Shown: positions 55,302 to 64,000 of the stretch, piece after piece
Layout: every line of letters begins with the position of its first letter
How positions within the stretch are numbered: position 1 is the first letter of the stretch
Source of the DNA: Forficula auricularia
Taxonomy: Eukaryota > Arthropoda > Insecta > Dermaptera > Forficulidae
Direction: 5' to 3'
Length of the DNA stretch: 64,000 nucleotides
Assembly: GCA_024734495.1 (NCBI GenBank)
Contig: JALMQS010000187.1
Location: 13,039,952 to 13,103,951, forward strand
The notes under the pieces: generated by a model
What the model was told of the DNA's origin: nothing
Databases searched by the model: none
What the model saw: the letters and a program-made list of their open reading frames with translations, nothing else
Position numbers and translations under genes: made by a program

Positions 55302-55579
55302 ATGCCAAATGAACGGACTCCACTTCTCTCGTCTCCGCCGCCGCCGCCGCCGCCATGGGATGCTCGAAGATCGTTAATTGCTGGGGTTCTCGTTTTGACG
55401 ACGCTTACTCTAGAACGACTAGCATTTTATTCACTTGCGGCAAATCTTTTTCTTTTATTGAATGTTGGAGGATGGTCGGCACGAGGCTCAATGACCGCTG
55501 TTCTTTGGCTGGTCGGAGTGGCTCACTTTTCTGCATTGGGAGGCGGCTGGTTAGCTGATGGCCTAGTTGGAAGCGTTCG
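55302..55579 (+). CDS. SLC15A4: SLC15A4-type transporter, exon A (start, TM1-TM2)
   Basis: First coding exon of a proton-coupled peptide/histidine transporter of the POT/SLC15 family; SLC15A4 is an endolysosomal protein. It starts MPNERTPLLSS: ERTPLL is an ExxxLL dileucine lysosomal-sorting signal at the place where human SLC15A4 has ERAPLL. A Pro run follows, then TM1 with LERLAFYSLAANLFLLLN and GGGWLADGLVG. In POT proteins the TM1 proton-coupling motif is ExxER; here the first Glu is Leu (LTLER). An acceptor-like CTCAG just before ATTAAAATG suggests a 5'-UTR intron. The exon-A/B border is odd: alignment puts the break inside Arg (CG|A), where the sequence reads CG|TATAAT rather than a GT donor in that phase. 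Confidence 0.8.
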
Positions 55580-57010
55580 TATAATATAATATGCAGAGTT
55601 GATGAAGGAGAGATGGCTGTCCAAAATTTATAAATTAAAAAAAGATAGAAATTCAGCCAGTAAAGGAAGTCTATGTCAAATAAAATACTCCCAATTAAAG
55701 AAAACGTTTCGGCTTTAATTGAAAATGCAATTTCGAAAAAGACACATCTCGCAAATTTTGACAAATACACTTTTTACTTTCCCATACCGGGTATGGTCAA
55801 GTATTGTTATCACTCGTGCATGAAAAAAGTGTTTTTTTTGCTTCTTTTTTTCGAAATATTTCAAAAACAGCTGAAACTATTTTGATTAAAAAAAATGAGC
55901 GAAACCATGGCATTTCGGTCTTCAAAAAAGCCCTAATAAGAGAATATCGAAAACATTATATTTTTCGAGATATAACTGTTTTCTCAAAATGTCTGTTGGT
56001 TAGTACGTTAATTAGTCTGTACACTACCAAATTTTTGTGGACGAGCTAGCTCAAAAACTACTGTGAATATCAAAACCAAATTTCACACGTAGTTTTGGTG
56101 CATTTAGATTAAGAGCTGATTAGATTTTGGTGTATATTTTCAAACTAAAAAAACAAGAAAAATGAAATATACTATAAAATGAACCTTCTTCATCTTCAAT
56201 TGCCATACTCTATTCCGAGCGTCGGCGATTACTGTGGAGAGTATCCTCTCCACTGTAGTTTTCCTGGGAAATTTTTCACAGGGGTGGTTTCCCATTGCCT
56301 TCCCCTGAAGGGATCAGATTATAGCCGGTCAAATATTTGCAGCGAGCCAGGCTTGAACCCGCGCTAGCTTGATTAGAAGGCATGCTCTATAACCACTCGG
56401 CCAACCTGACTCCCTATAATACCGAAAATATTTCTTTTCTGAGCCCAAAATTGGGGGGGGGGGGTCAAAAAAATCTAGGCCCTTTGATTAAATTCAACTA
56501 AATTTTATATACATAATCAGTGAGACCCCGGAAGACTAAAAATGCAAAACCCTCCACCCCCGGACCCCACACCGTTCCCTCCAACCCCGCCCTCCACCCC
56601 CGAACCCCGCCCAGCAAGAATTTTCATTTTTTGATCCCTCCCCCTCCCCATTTTGGGGTAAACTCTAAAGGCTTCCCTGCACCTACTATCCTCGATAAAG
56701 GCACAACTCTGGTATTAATTTTACTCCCTCCAAAATGTAACTCAAAAATAAATTCTATTAATTTTACACTACTTTAGATATAGCTCATCATTGTGCTCGA
56801 TATGGTCTAATGAACTATATATTACTTACGAGAAGGTTAAATTTAAAAATTGCCAGAAGTCGATAAATATACGACGAAACGTTGCAACTATTAAAAATTT
56901 AACTTTCATTTATTTCAAAGTCCAAGTTCCCAATAAACAGTCATATAAGAAAGATTTTTAGCATGGATATTATAACAACACTAATTTAAAATGGTTTTAT
57001 TATTTTTCAG
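55580..57010 (+). other. Intron 1 of the transporter gene
   Basis: Holds a dispersed repeat (55,768-56,045, inverse of 20,220-20,508), a SINE (56,205-56,411), a G9 tract and C-rich stretch (56,452-56,640) and a decayed hammerhead motif (56,850-56,892). No exon seen. Confidence 0.6.
56205..56411 (-). repeat. tRNA-derived SINE, copy 2
   Basis: Minus strand: GTCAGGTTGGCCGAGTGGTT (A box), GCGGGTTCAAGCCTGGC (B box), then the body shared with 2,912-3,137. The A box fits a Leu/Ser-type tRNA ancestor. Confidence 0.8.
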
Positions 57011-57236
57011 ATATTGGGCTCTTGTTGGCGGGCTCTCTCTTTATGTTCTGGGCTTCCTTGCATTAACGCTTCCTGCTGTTGGAGTTCCTATTTGTGGTAG
57101 CGGATCAGGAGATATGGGAGATTCTCATAACCCAATCGGCAACTGCCCTGGTGTATATATCTATGCTTCCCTAGTGATAATTGGAATTGCAGCAGGAACT
57201 GTTCGGGCAAATTTCCCCTCATTTGGAGCTGAACAA
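57011..57236 (+). CDS. SLC15A4: SLC15A4-type transporter, exon B (TM3-TM4)
   Basis: YWALVGGLSLYVLGFLALTL, a Gly/Ser-rich luminal loop with two Cys (PICGSGSGD, NCPGVY), then LVIIGIAAGTVRANFPSFGA, the POT signature (human: VKANITPFGADQ). Acceptor TATTTTTCAG, donor CAA|GTAAAC, 75 codons after one completing base. Confidence 0.88.
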
Positions 57237-57431
57237 GTAAACAATCTTATGCATTTAAAATTATTAAATAAGAATATAATATGGTCAAATCAAAGATCTT
57301 AGTAGATAATTATGTATATTTATATCTTACATGTCTAGAGTCAAAGAGGGTTTCCATCTATTTTTCAAAATAAAACACTCAAATGTTTGTATTAAAAAAA
57401 TATAATGAAGTTAAATTTTAATTCTTTTTAG

Positions 57432-57735
57432 GTAAAATATGGCGGTGCTGATTCACTTAGACAATTTTTCAATTGGTATTATTGGTGTATAAATATCGGG
57501 AGCTTTATCTGGCGTTGGTGCTCTGAGCTACGTGGCGATAAACGTTCCGTCGGGCTTTGCCTGGTCCCTTGGCGCTGCCACTTGCTGTGTAGCAATTGCA
57601 TTGGCAATTTTCGCATCGGGTCGACCTGTTTATATCATTCATCGGCCAGCTGCTGGTTCAGTTTTGACGTAACATCTGCGGAATTGTACGAGAAGGATTT
57701 GTTGGGAGATGCCGTTGGCAGGCTAGTCTACAGAG
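57432..57735 (+). CDS. SLC15A4: SLC15A4-type transporter, exon C with two compensating frameshifts
   Basis: It opens VKYGGADSLRQFFNWYYWCI, the conserved POT FFNWFYWSIN motif. At GGG 57,498-57,500 the frame must lose one base to continue as ALSGVGALSYVAINVPSG and FAWSLGAATCCVAIALAIFA. Near TTTT 57,662-57,665 one base must be gained to return to DVTSAELYEKDLLGDAVG. The roughly 55 codons between are conserved only in the shifted frame. Either the assembly has two homopolymer errors or the locus is damaged. Acceptor TTTTTAG, donor G|GTGAAT. Confidence 0.8.
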
Positions 57736-57754
57736 GTGAATGAATTTTTATCTA

Positions 57755-57935
57755 TTTTACTTATGGAAAGTGGTGTAGGTTTTAGGTGAAACATGATGTT
57801 ATTAGAGTAGGTGTACACAGTGAATTTAAAATAAAATTTAAAGAGGTTTATACAAACTCAATATATTTCTGATGATCCTGATGATGGACTAATAATCCGA
57901 AATATATTGAGTTTGTATAAACCTCTTTGAGACAA
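57755..57935. repeat. Hammerhead foldback in transporter intron
   Basis: AAAGTGGTGTAGGTTTTAGG at 57,769 as at 39,775 and 40,010; then TTATACAAACTCAATATATT inverted at 57,903-57,925. Plus 57,878-57,906: CTGATGA, T, GGA-loop-TCC, GAAATATATT. Confidence 0.65.
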
Positions 57936-58031
57936 TTTACCAAGAAACTATTAGAATTTTCACTTATTAACGAATTTTTTATCTACTATTAACTAATTTG
58001 TTCTATCCACTACCACCTACTTTAATACATA

Positions 58032-59221
58032 CAGGGTGTCCCGTATCAAAACGATGAACCGTGAACAAATGGGATAGGGCAATTTAAGACGGTCCTGAAT
58101 ATAAAAATTGTTTTTAATAAAAAGTCTTATAGTTTTGCCAAAAAGATATCAAAATTTTTTTTTCTAAAGAAGTAATTACAAAGTGCTGTACCATTTTGAA
58201 ATCTGACTAAATGGGCCAATTTTTGAATAACTTGCCATGCTTTCGGCTACTAGACTTTTACATTAAAGATGATTCAAAGTTCATCATCATCATTGAGTAT
58301 ACAGTCCTAAGACTGGTTTGATGCAACAATCCGTCTCCACTGACTCTGTCCCCCCGCCAGCTGTTTAACCTCTCTAAATGTCTGGCATCCCATATCCCCA
58401 ATTATTTGGTTGAAATATTCTAATCTGGTTCTTCCCCTTCCCCTTTTCTTTCCCACCTCCCCTCCAAGATATCCCTAAGCAGTCCCCCATGTCTCAGTGT
58501 GTGCCCCATCATCTGACCTCTTCTCTTCTTCAGACTCTTCCACAAGGTTCTTCTTTCTCCGATTCTTCCAAGAACTTCTTCATTTGTAATTTTATCCATC
58601 CATTTGATATTCATCATTCTTCTGTAGCACCACATTTCGAAAGCCTCTAATCTCTTTCTCTCCTCTTCTCTAATTGTCCAGGTTTCACACCTGTACATGG
58701 CTATGCTCCATACATATGTCTTCAATAGCAACTTCCTGTTTGCTAAGCTGATTGAGGAGGAGCATAGTAGTTTTTGTTTTGTATTAAACCCCATTTTTGC
58801 TTGGGCAATTCTTGATTTAATTTCTGTTTTTGCTCCTCCCATCCCATGTTATTTTACTTCCTAGGTAGCGGAATTCCTTAACAAAGTTCCCTTCAAAGTT
58901 AGCTGATGAAAATTTTTTAAAACATAAGTTCGGCAAAAGTATTTTTTTCTCCAAAAGTATAGTACTTATGGTTTTATTTTGAATTCTGGTCAATAGAAGG
59001 ATTATTTAGGATTGCATAAAAAAAATTAGAATAACAAAATATGTAAATTTGTAGCCACAGAATCCCGATATTTTGGGCAGGGTAGCGATTTTCACCATTT
59101 TCAAAAAATGCCTATAAGTAGAAAACTATAAGACTTTTATATAAAAATCTCATGTTCAGGACTGTCGTAAACGTGCCCTATCCCCTGTTCACAGTTTGTC
59201 GTTGTGATACGGGACACCCTG
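58032..59221. mobile_element. Palindromic MITE, CAGGGTGTCCCG ends, copy 2
   Basis: Ends and TA duplication as at 54,069-55,247 (TA 58,030-58,031; 59,222-59,223). The left half has lost most of its own arm and jumps to right-arm sequence near 58,130. A LINE fragment is inserted. Confidence 0.85.
58282..58891 (-). pseudogene. LINE 3' fragment with 9-bp target duplication
   Basis: Minus strand: KTEIKSRIAQAKMGFNTKQK, LLLKTYVWSIAMYRCETWTI, RRMMNIKWMDKITNEEVLGR, then LRDILEGRWERKGEG and a (ATG)n tail at the left end. Duplication TTCAAAGTT at 58,273-58,281 and 58,892-58,900; single in the other palindrome copy. 5'-truncated. RTE-like or related endonuclease-RT C-terminus. Confidence 0.9.
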
Positions 59222-59307
59222 TATTTTTGATGATTTGATAAGAGTTTTAAAAATAAATTACTACCAACTTCTTTAACAACAACGCAATTGCTATTATTTG
59301 ATTTTAG

Positions 59308-59497
59308 CTCCCCATTGGTTCAAAGAAGGTTAGCTGAAAGACCTCGAACCAGTCCGAATCCTCCAGTTTGGCTCGACTATGCCAAAGTACGTTATGGAGG
59401 AAGTCATCATGATTCTGCAGTTGATGATGTCAAACGGCTGGGTGCAGTTTGTCTACTTTTTGTTTGCCTACTGCCATATTGGCTAGTATATTTCCAG
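59308..59497 (+). CDS. SLC15A4: SLC15A4-type transporter, exon D (start of second TM bundle)
   Basis: WLDYAKVRYGGSHHDSAVDD, VKRLGAVCLLFVCL and LPYWLVYFQ match the SLC15A4 region before TM7 (human EEKVEDVKALVKIVP, IPYWTVYFQ). Phase from exon C reads APHWFKEG then stop; one extra base near 59,328-59,331 (GGTTA) would join it to LAERPRTSP. Acceptor GATTTTAG, donor CAG|GTACAA, phase 0 exit. Later exons are not in the window, so the gene is 3'-truncated here. Confidence 0.78.
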
Positions 59498-59939
59498 GTA
59501 CAATTTATAATTAGACTTCTTTATTAATTCAGAGCGTGAGTGAGGTGAAAAATGAGTAATAAATAAATTAATATTCTTGAAATTTCGAGTGTAACAAATA
59601 TAATAAATTAGTAAATTATTATTATTTGTTTTTTTATTCACACAGTTTGATCATCACCGATAGATCATCCTCAATATGTTACCTACCTATCTATGAGAGA
59701 ACGATTGAAAAAATGAGATATTTATGTTGGAAATCTCAAGAAAATAATACTAGATTTACTACTGAGGATGGCTCTATGTGTGATGGCCAAAAGTGTAAAG
59801 TGAATAAAAAAATAATAATGATTTTAAAATCTATTCACAATTAACTAAAATTTTTATTGAAAAAGCAAGCAAAAGTCTCAAGGTAAGTTACCACAAAATA
59901 AAAACAAATATAAATATCTATATGTGTTTGAGTTTTATA

Positions 59940-61195
59940 AATAAATAAATAAATAAATTTTATTCCTCGACCTGCTAGAGGCACAAGTCCTCGGTGGCTT
60001 AGGTCCTCCAAACATCAATACAATCTAGCTACAATACATTAATAAACATCAATACAAATTAATTACAACAATTAAAAAAATAAGTAAACAAGTAAAATAG
60101 AAATGTATGCTCATTAATAATATAACATGACCATAGATTTCCATCAAAAAACAAAAAGTAATTTAAAATTCCCGCGCAAAACCCGATACCAGGAGCAGCG
60201 ACGCATTAGCCATCCCGGACATTTGCCATAAATGTAGAAACCTGGTCAAAACCATTAACAAGGATGGTACGACCTCTTCTACCTCACCTAATCTCTGCTT
60301 GTGAGAACTCAACAAAAATTTTGCACAACTCTGGTGACGTTAGGACTTGACAAACATTTATACCACGATTTGTCAGTAGAGCGAGACTATAATCCTAGTA
60401 GTAACTGACGAGATTGTTCCGCAAATCAATGCCGAGATCCTACAATTGAATAATGTAAACCGATATTTTTCAAGAATCTCGGCTCACGAATCTTTTTTTC
60501 TATGATCAGCTCTACCTAAATAATTTGGTTCCTGAAATCTATTCGTTATTTCTCCCAACTCCTAAAACCCTCATAGGCTTTGAAAATCATCAATTTAGCC
60601 CATTCCCTTCTCTCCATTGCTAGGACCATCCTAATTCATTAATCATTGAAGTGACACTACTAAAACCTATCAAATTTACCAAAAACAAATCTAGCCGCCC
60701 TCCTTTGTACCATATCAATTTTTCTCTCTAATCGTTGTGGATGTTTGTTCCAAACCACAGAACAATACTCTAAATTAGGTCCTTCACATTAGTTAAATAA
60801 ACTTTTGACTTAACTTCTCTGATGTAGCTCTTCAAAATTCTACCAAACATCCCCAATTTCCTATAAGCCTTATTGACTATATAACTAATATGCATATCCC
60901 ACTTTAAATTTGCCTGAATATGTATGCCTAAATATTTATAAAATTTAGATTCATTTATAATATTTCCACCAATGTAATAATTTTGGAGGGATCAACCAGA
61001 TTTCTTAGTACTAAATTCAACTACCCTGATTTTAGCAAATATTCCATTAATGGATCTACACCATCCTTCAATTTATCCAGGTCATTCTGTAAAGTAAGGC
61101 TATCACAATCATTATTATCACTACTATATATGACACAATCATCCGCGAAAAGCCTAATAGATGATTGCATCAAATATATATCACATTACCATATA
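59940..61195 (-). pseudogene. LINE reverse transcriptase, 5'-truncated
   Basis: Minus strand: SIRLFADDCVIYSSD (catalytic FADD at about 61,140), LQNDLDKLKDGVDP, FYKYLGIHIQANLKWDMHIS and YIVNKAYRKLGMFGRILK, with stops and shifts. (AAAT)n tail at 59,938-59,961. Confidence 0.8.
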
Positions 61196-61499
61196 TTTCG
61201 GGTATTTTATAAAACCTGCATTGAAACTTATTACTTACTTTTTATTAAAGATATTACACCTTGAACCGACAGCTAACACTTTAAAAATTATAAAAATTTT
61301 ATATATAGTATTTTGCCAGAAAATACGATGATTTAAAAACCGAAAAAAATCTTTAAATCAACCTGATCACAAAAATTTCTAGATCAAAACTTTCCACTTT
61401 TAATTTTTATCCTAATAATATTTTATTTATCAAAAACTATTTCATATATTTCTAGTATTAAAATGAATACTTAGAATTCTTTAAAAACAATCATCAATT

Positions 61500-61945
61500 A
61501 AAATATTTACTAGAGAATTGATGAAGAGGCAGTCCATTGATAATGAAAAGTACGATTTCAAAATAAAAATAAATTTTTATAACGTCATTTTTATTCACTT
61601 AAAAACCGACATTTCGGATAATCGATCTTCTGTCATTCAGGGTTTATAAGTGCCAACAAAAGAAGCTTGTAATCACGTCTTCCTTGTTTCCTTTAACAGT
61701 GTTATGTGTTATATTTTCCCTGTTACCGTCATCAGAATTTATGATGAAAAAATTCCAAGCTTCCTTCGTTGACTCCTTTAAACCCTGAAAAAGAGGAAAG
61801 ATCCTCTGAAATGTCGATTTCTAAGAATGAAAATGACCTTTCATTAAATGATTTTATTCGGAATTTCTTTTGTTTTTTCATATCCCTGGGCTGCCTTTCC
61901 ATCAATTCACCATTGAACACCAGTCCGTCTCTAAAATTCTAGATT
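61500..61945. repeat. Foldback of the AGTCCGTCT family, diverged
   Basis: Minus 61,610-61,645 and plus 61,785-61,816: CTGAAAA, A, GAGG-loop-CCTC, TGAAATGTCG. The core is mutated. Ends CACCAGTCCGTCTCTA, as HF2 at 25,750. Confidence 0.65.
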
Positions 61946-61987
61946 CGTTTTTGGTAAATTTGATAGGTTTAATAGTGTCACTTCAAT

Positions 61988-62422
61988 CTATATAAATAAA
62001 AATGTACTTTTACGCTTAAGTGATACGTTGAAGGATCTCCGAAAGTTCTTCACCGATTTCTTTGAAATTTTCACACAACATTCCATTCAAATACTGAGTG
62101 TATTTATATATAGTGTTTTTATAGATATCACACCTGTGGCATGCAAAAATATTTTTTCGAGGGGAAACGCCAGCGCCTCTCTGGGGGTAAAGCAAACAAA
62201 CAAGATGGCCGATAATAGCTTTTTAAATCTTTCAACTGTCGATATTATTTTTTGGTTAAGGAACAATTTTGACAAGTAATATATAATTCATTGGTATGGT
62301 GTGGGTATGCCAAATCTAAGTTTGCGACCTCGAAAGTTATCTATATAAATTTTAACCATAAAACGAAACGCTCCCCGCCAGGGCTAGTTGACGCCAGGCC
62401 GAAGGCCCGGGCGTCAGCTAGT
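61988..62422 (+). mobile_element. Helitron-like non-autonomous element
   Basis: Begins TCTATATAAATAAAAATGTA, a common Helitron-family 5' start, and ends with the GC hairpin GCCGAAGGC / ACGCC..GGCGT followed by CAGCTAGT. Right flank TTATAA. No Rep/helicase frame. Confidence 0.6.
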
Positions 62423-62820
62423 TATAATTATAAATATTAAAGAGCAAATAAATATAAATAATTTCGAATATCTTGACAATGCTATTTCTAATAATTGAAA
62501 CTAGTTTTTGCGTAAATAAATTAGTTTTTTTTTTATACCAATTTCCTTATCTTTAGCAAAAAGTTTTTTTTTTTTTTTTTTTTTTTTAACCGGAAATATT
62601 GATAATCTGTTTGTGAACATATGACACTGGATTATATGCATTATCATAATGAGTCAACTACTCTTTGGATGATTCAACTACCACTTAATCAATTCCTTAT
62701 CAACTTTACGGAAAAATAGATGTATATACATTTATAGATTTTTTTTTTTTTTTTTTAAATTAAAGTCAAGCTTTATTTAATCAAAACACAGTTATAATAA
62801 TTCTCAAAGGATTCATCTAT
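62422..62820. other. AT-rich spacer
   Basis: Poly(T) tracts at 62,563-62,587 and 62,741-62,756. Nothing recognised. Confidence 0.5.
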
Positions 62821-63083
62821 AACAGGGGTCGGGGAACCGGGGTAAATTACCCCAAACGGGGTAAAAATGAAACTATCGGTAAAAAGGAAATTTTTAAAAA
62901 AATTTTATTTTATAAACTATTAGTAGTATTGTTAGTTTGATAGCTTTTCCAGGAATTCAAAATCTTAAAATTAATAAAAAGTTAAAAAAAATATAAAAAC
63001 ATTAATAAAAGTTATGCATTTTTTGTCATGATGAGTGTTGGTGTATTTTTTTCTTTTTAAAAAGCAGTCAGTTAAACCCGGCA

Positions 63084-63194
63084 AGAAATCGGCTGAATGC
63101 CGAGGATTGTATTCAAATTGCGCTCATGTCAAAAAGTCCTAATTTTGAAGTTATTTTAGCGAAAATGAAACAACATCATTTTTCTAAAACGTAA
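63084..63194 (+). pseudogene. hAT transposase C-terminal fragment
   Basis: RNRLNAEDCIQIALMSKSPN then FEVILAKMKQHHFSKT and stop. Matches the C-terminal end of Buster/ZBED-type hAT transposases (NRL..EDCL..ALS...PDI..L...Q). No upstream frame. Confidence 0.7.
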
Positions 63195-63283
63195 AAGCGT
63201 TTGAATTATGTTAATGTTTACAATTTTTATTTACTTACAGAGAGTTTTCATGTAAATTCCAATTAATTCAATAAATAATAAAT

Positions 63284-63318
63284 AAGTGCCTGGAGCACCG
63301 AGCGATGCTCGGTAACTT
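63284..63318 (+). repeat. CACCGAGCGATGCTCGGTAAC hairpin repeat, third copy
   Basis: GTGCCTGGAGCACCGAGCGA followed by TGCTCGGTAACTTTTT. See 28,668 and 42,475. Confidence 0.5.
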
Positions 63319-63452
63319 TTTGCTTCTAAATAGCTTAAGTTTCAAATTTCAAGGCTCTGCGACTTTCCGAAGACGAGATATGAACGATTAAAATATTTAT
63401 TTTCCGACATGACTAATTTACACCCCTTCCCTTATTTTGACCCTTTTAAATC

Positions 63453-63486
63453 ATGAAGAAGGAGGTATGATCCTTCGAATTGTCGG
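63453..63486 (+). ncRNA. Degenerate hammerhead-like motif
   Basis: ATGAAGA, A, GGAGG-loop, TCCTTC, GAATTGTCGG. Several core bases changed. Related to HF2 by its GTCGG end. Confidence 0.4.
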
Positions 63487-64000
63487 ATTTTTTAAGAGAA
63501 TAAAATTGATATTCTATTAAATTATTTTATAGAAAAATACCTTTATTTAATCAAATTGGCAAATTCTAATATATAATAACATTTGTAATGATCTATTAGT
63601 GCAATTTAAAATAAAAAAAACCAATTAATTTTATTAAAAAATAAATTGAAAGAAATGTAATTATAAATTTTTATTCCAGCAACCACCTGTGAATAATTAT
63701 TTCAATTAACAAAAAACCCATCAAAAACAACTTATCCGAAGATGAGAACTTGATAGATCGAATTGTCAACACAAAAACCCACCTAACCCGTGAATTTCAT
63801 CCAAATCGTTAGAGCCCTTTTTCGACAAACCATTTCTAAATATATATACAAGAATTGCTCGTTTAATATAAAAAGATAAGATACATTACCTTGCTTTTTT
63901 TTGCTTTTCATATAGGGGTAATAGCGACCTATGGAAAAATATTTTGGGGTAATAGCTAAAAAAGCTCCCCGACCTCTGACTGTATAATAATAAATTAACA

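Larger units (their letters stand above)
62822..63980 (+). mobile_element. hAT (Buster-like) element remnant
   Basis: Left end CAGGGGTCGGGGAACC, right end GCTCCCCGACCTCTG (inverse CAGAGGTCGGGGAGC). Contains a transposase C-terminus at 63,084-63,194. The target duplication is not clear, as TATAA flanks both ends only roughly. It may continue toward the window end. Confidence 0.65.

Noticed and set aside
59626..59844. ORF of 72 codons after transporter exon D as the next exon
   Set aside because: No resemblance to SLC15 TM7-TM8 (expected MQT after YFQ), low-complexity Lys/Ile-rich end, no donor.
1..64000. CRISPR array or bacterial-type system
   Set aside because: Repeats are dispersed or inverted, not regularly spaced, and the DNA is clearly eukaryotic (introns, LINEs, SINEs).

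Overview
This is a eukaryotic genomic window, AT-rich and very rich in repeats. It carries spliced genes with canonical GT-AG introns and no operons. The protein evidence (an arthropod-like kinesin heavy chain), the repeat content (jockey-type LINEs, mariner/Tc1, hAT, Helitron, tRNA-derived SINEs) and kilobase-scale introns point to an arthropod, probably an insect. I cannot place it to order from sequence alone.

Layout. Positions 1 to 41,669 are mostly one gene on the minus strand: kinesin-1 heavy chain (Khc). I resolve 15 coding exons with consistent reading phases (2,983 nt, 994 complete codons). They include the motor P-loop, switch I and II, neck and stalk coiled coils, and the IAK tail motif. 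The start codon is at 41,669. The terminal exon, past a good donor at 1,834, was not found. A GC-rich block at about 41,940-42,225 with a CRE palindrome probably marks the promoter. From 42.3 to 55.2 kb I see no cellular gene, only repeats. These include a jockey-type LINE (47.28-49.96 kb) cut by a 100-N assembly gap, and nested hAT elements. From 55,302 a second gene runs on the plus strand. It is a proton-coupled oligopeptide/histidine transporter of the SLC15A4 type, with four exons seen and the 3' part beyond the window. Its reading frame is disturbed at several places. The last 4.5 kb holds a LINE, a Helitron-like element and a hAT remnant.

The most unusual content is a large set of palindromic (foldback) repeats filling the Khc introns and flanks. 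Many otherwise unrelated families carry the same compact motif: CTGANGA, one A or T, a short hairpin, then GAAA followed by a tiny palindrome (ACGT, ATAT or ACTATAGT). This is the core of a hammerhead ribozyme with minimal stem III. In several families the flanks pair as stem I with completely different sequences, so pairing is kept while sequence changes. One family has 11-12 bp target-site duplications and another about 17 bp, as expected for target-primed retrotransposition. The elements look like non-autonomous, Penelope-like or retrozyme-like retroelements. No Penelope-type reverse transcriptase was seen in the window.

The two cellular genes lie head to head, about 13.6 kb apart, and show no obvious functional link.
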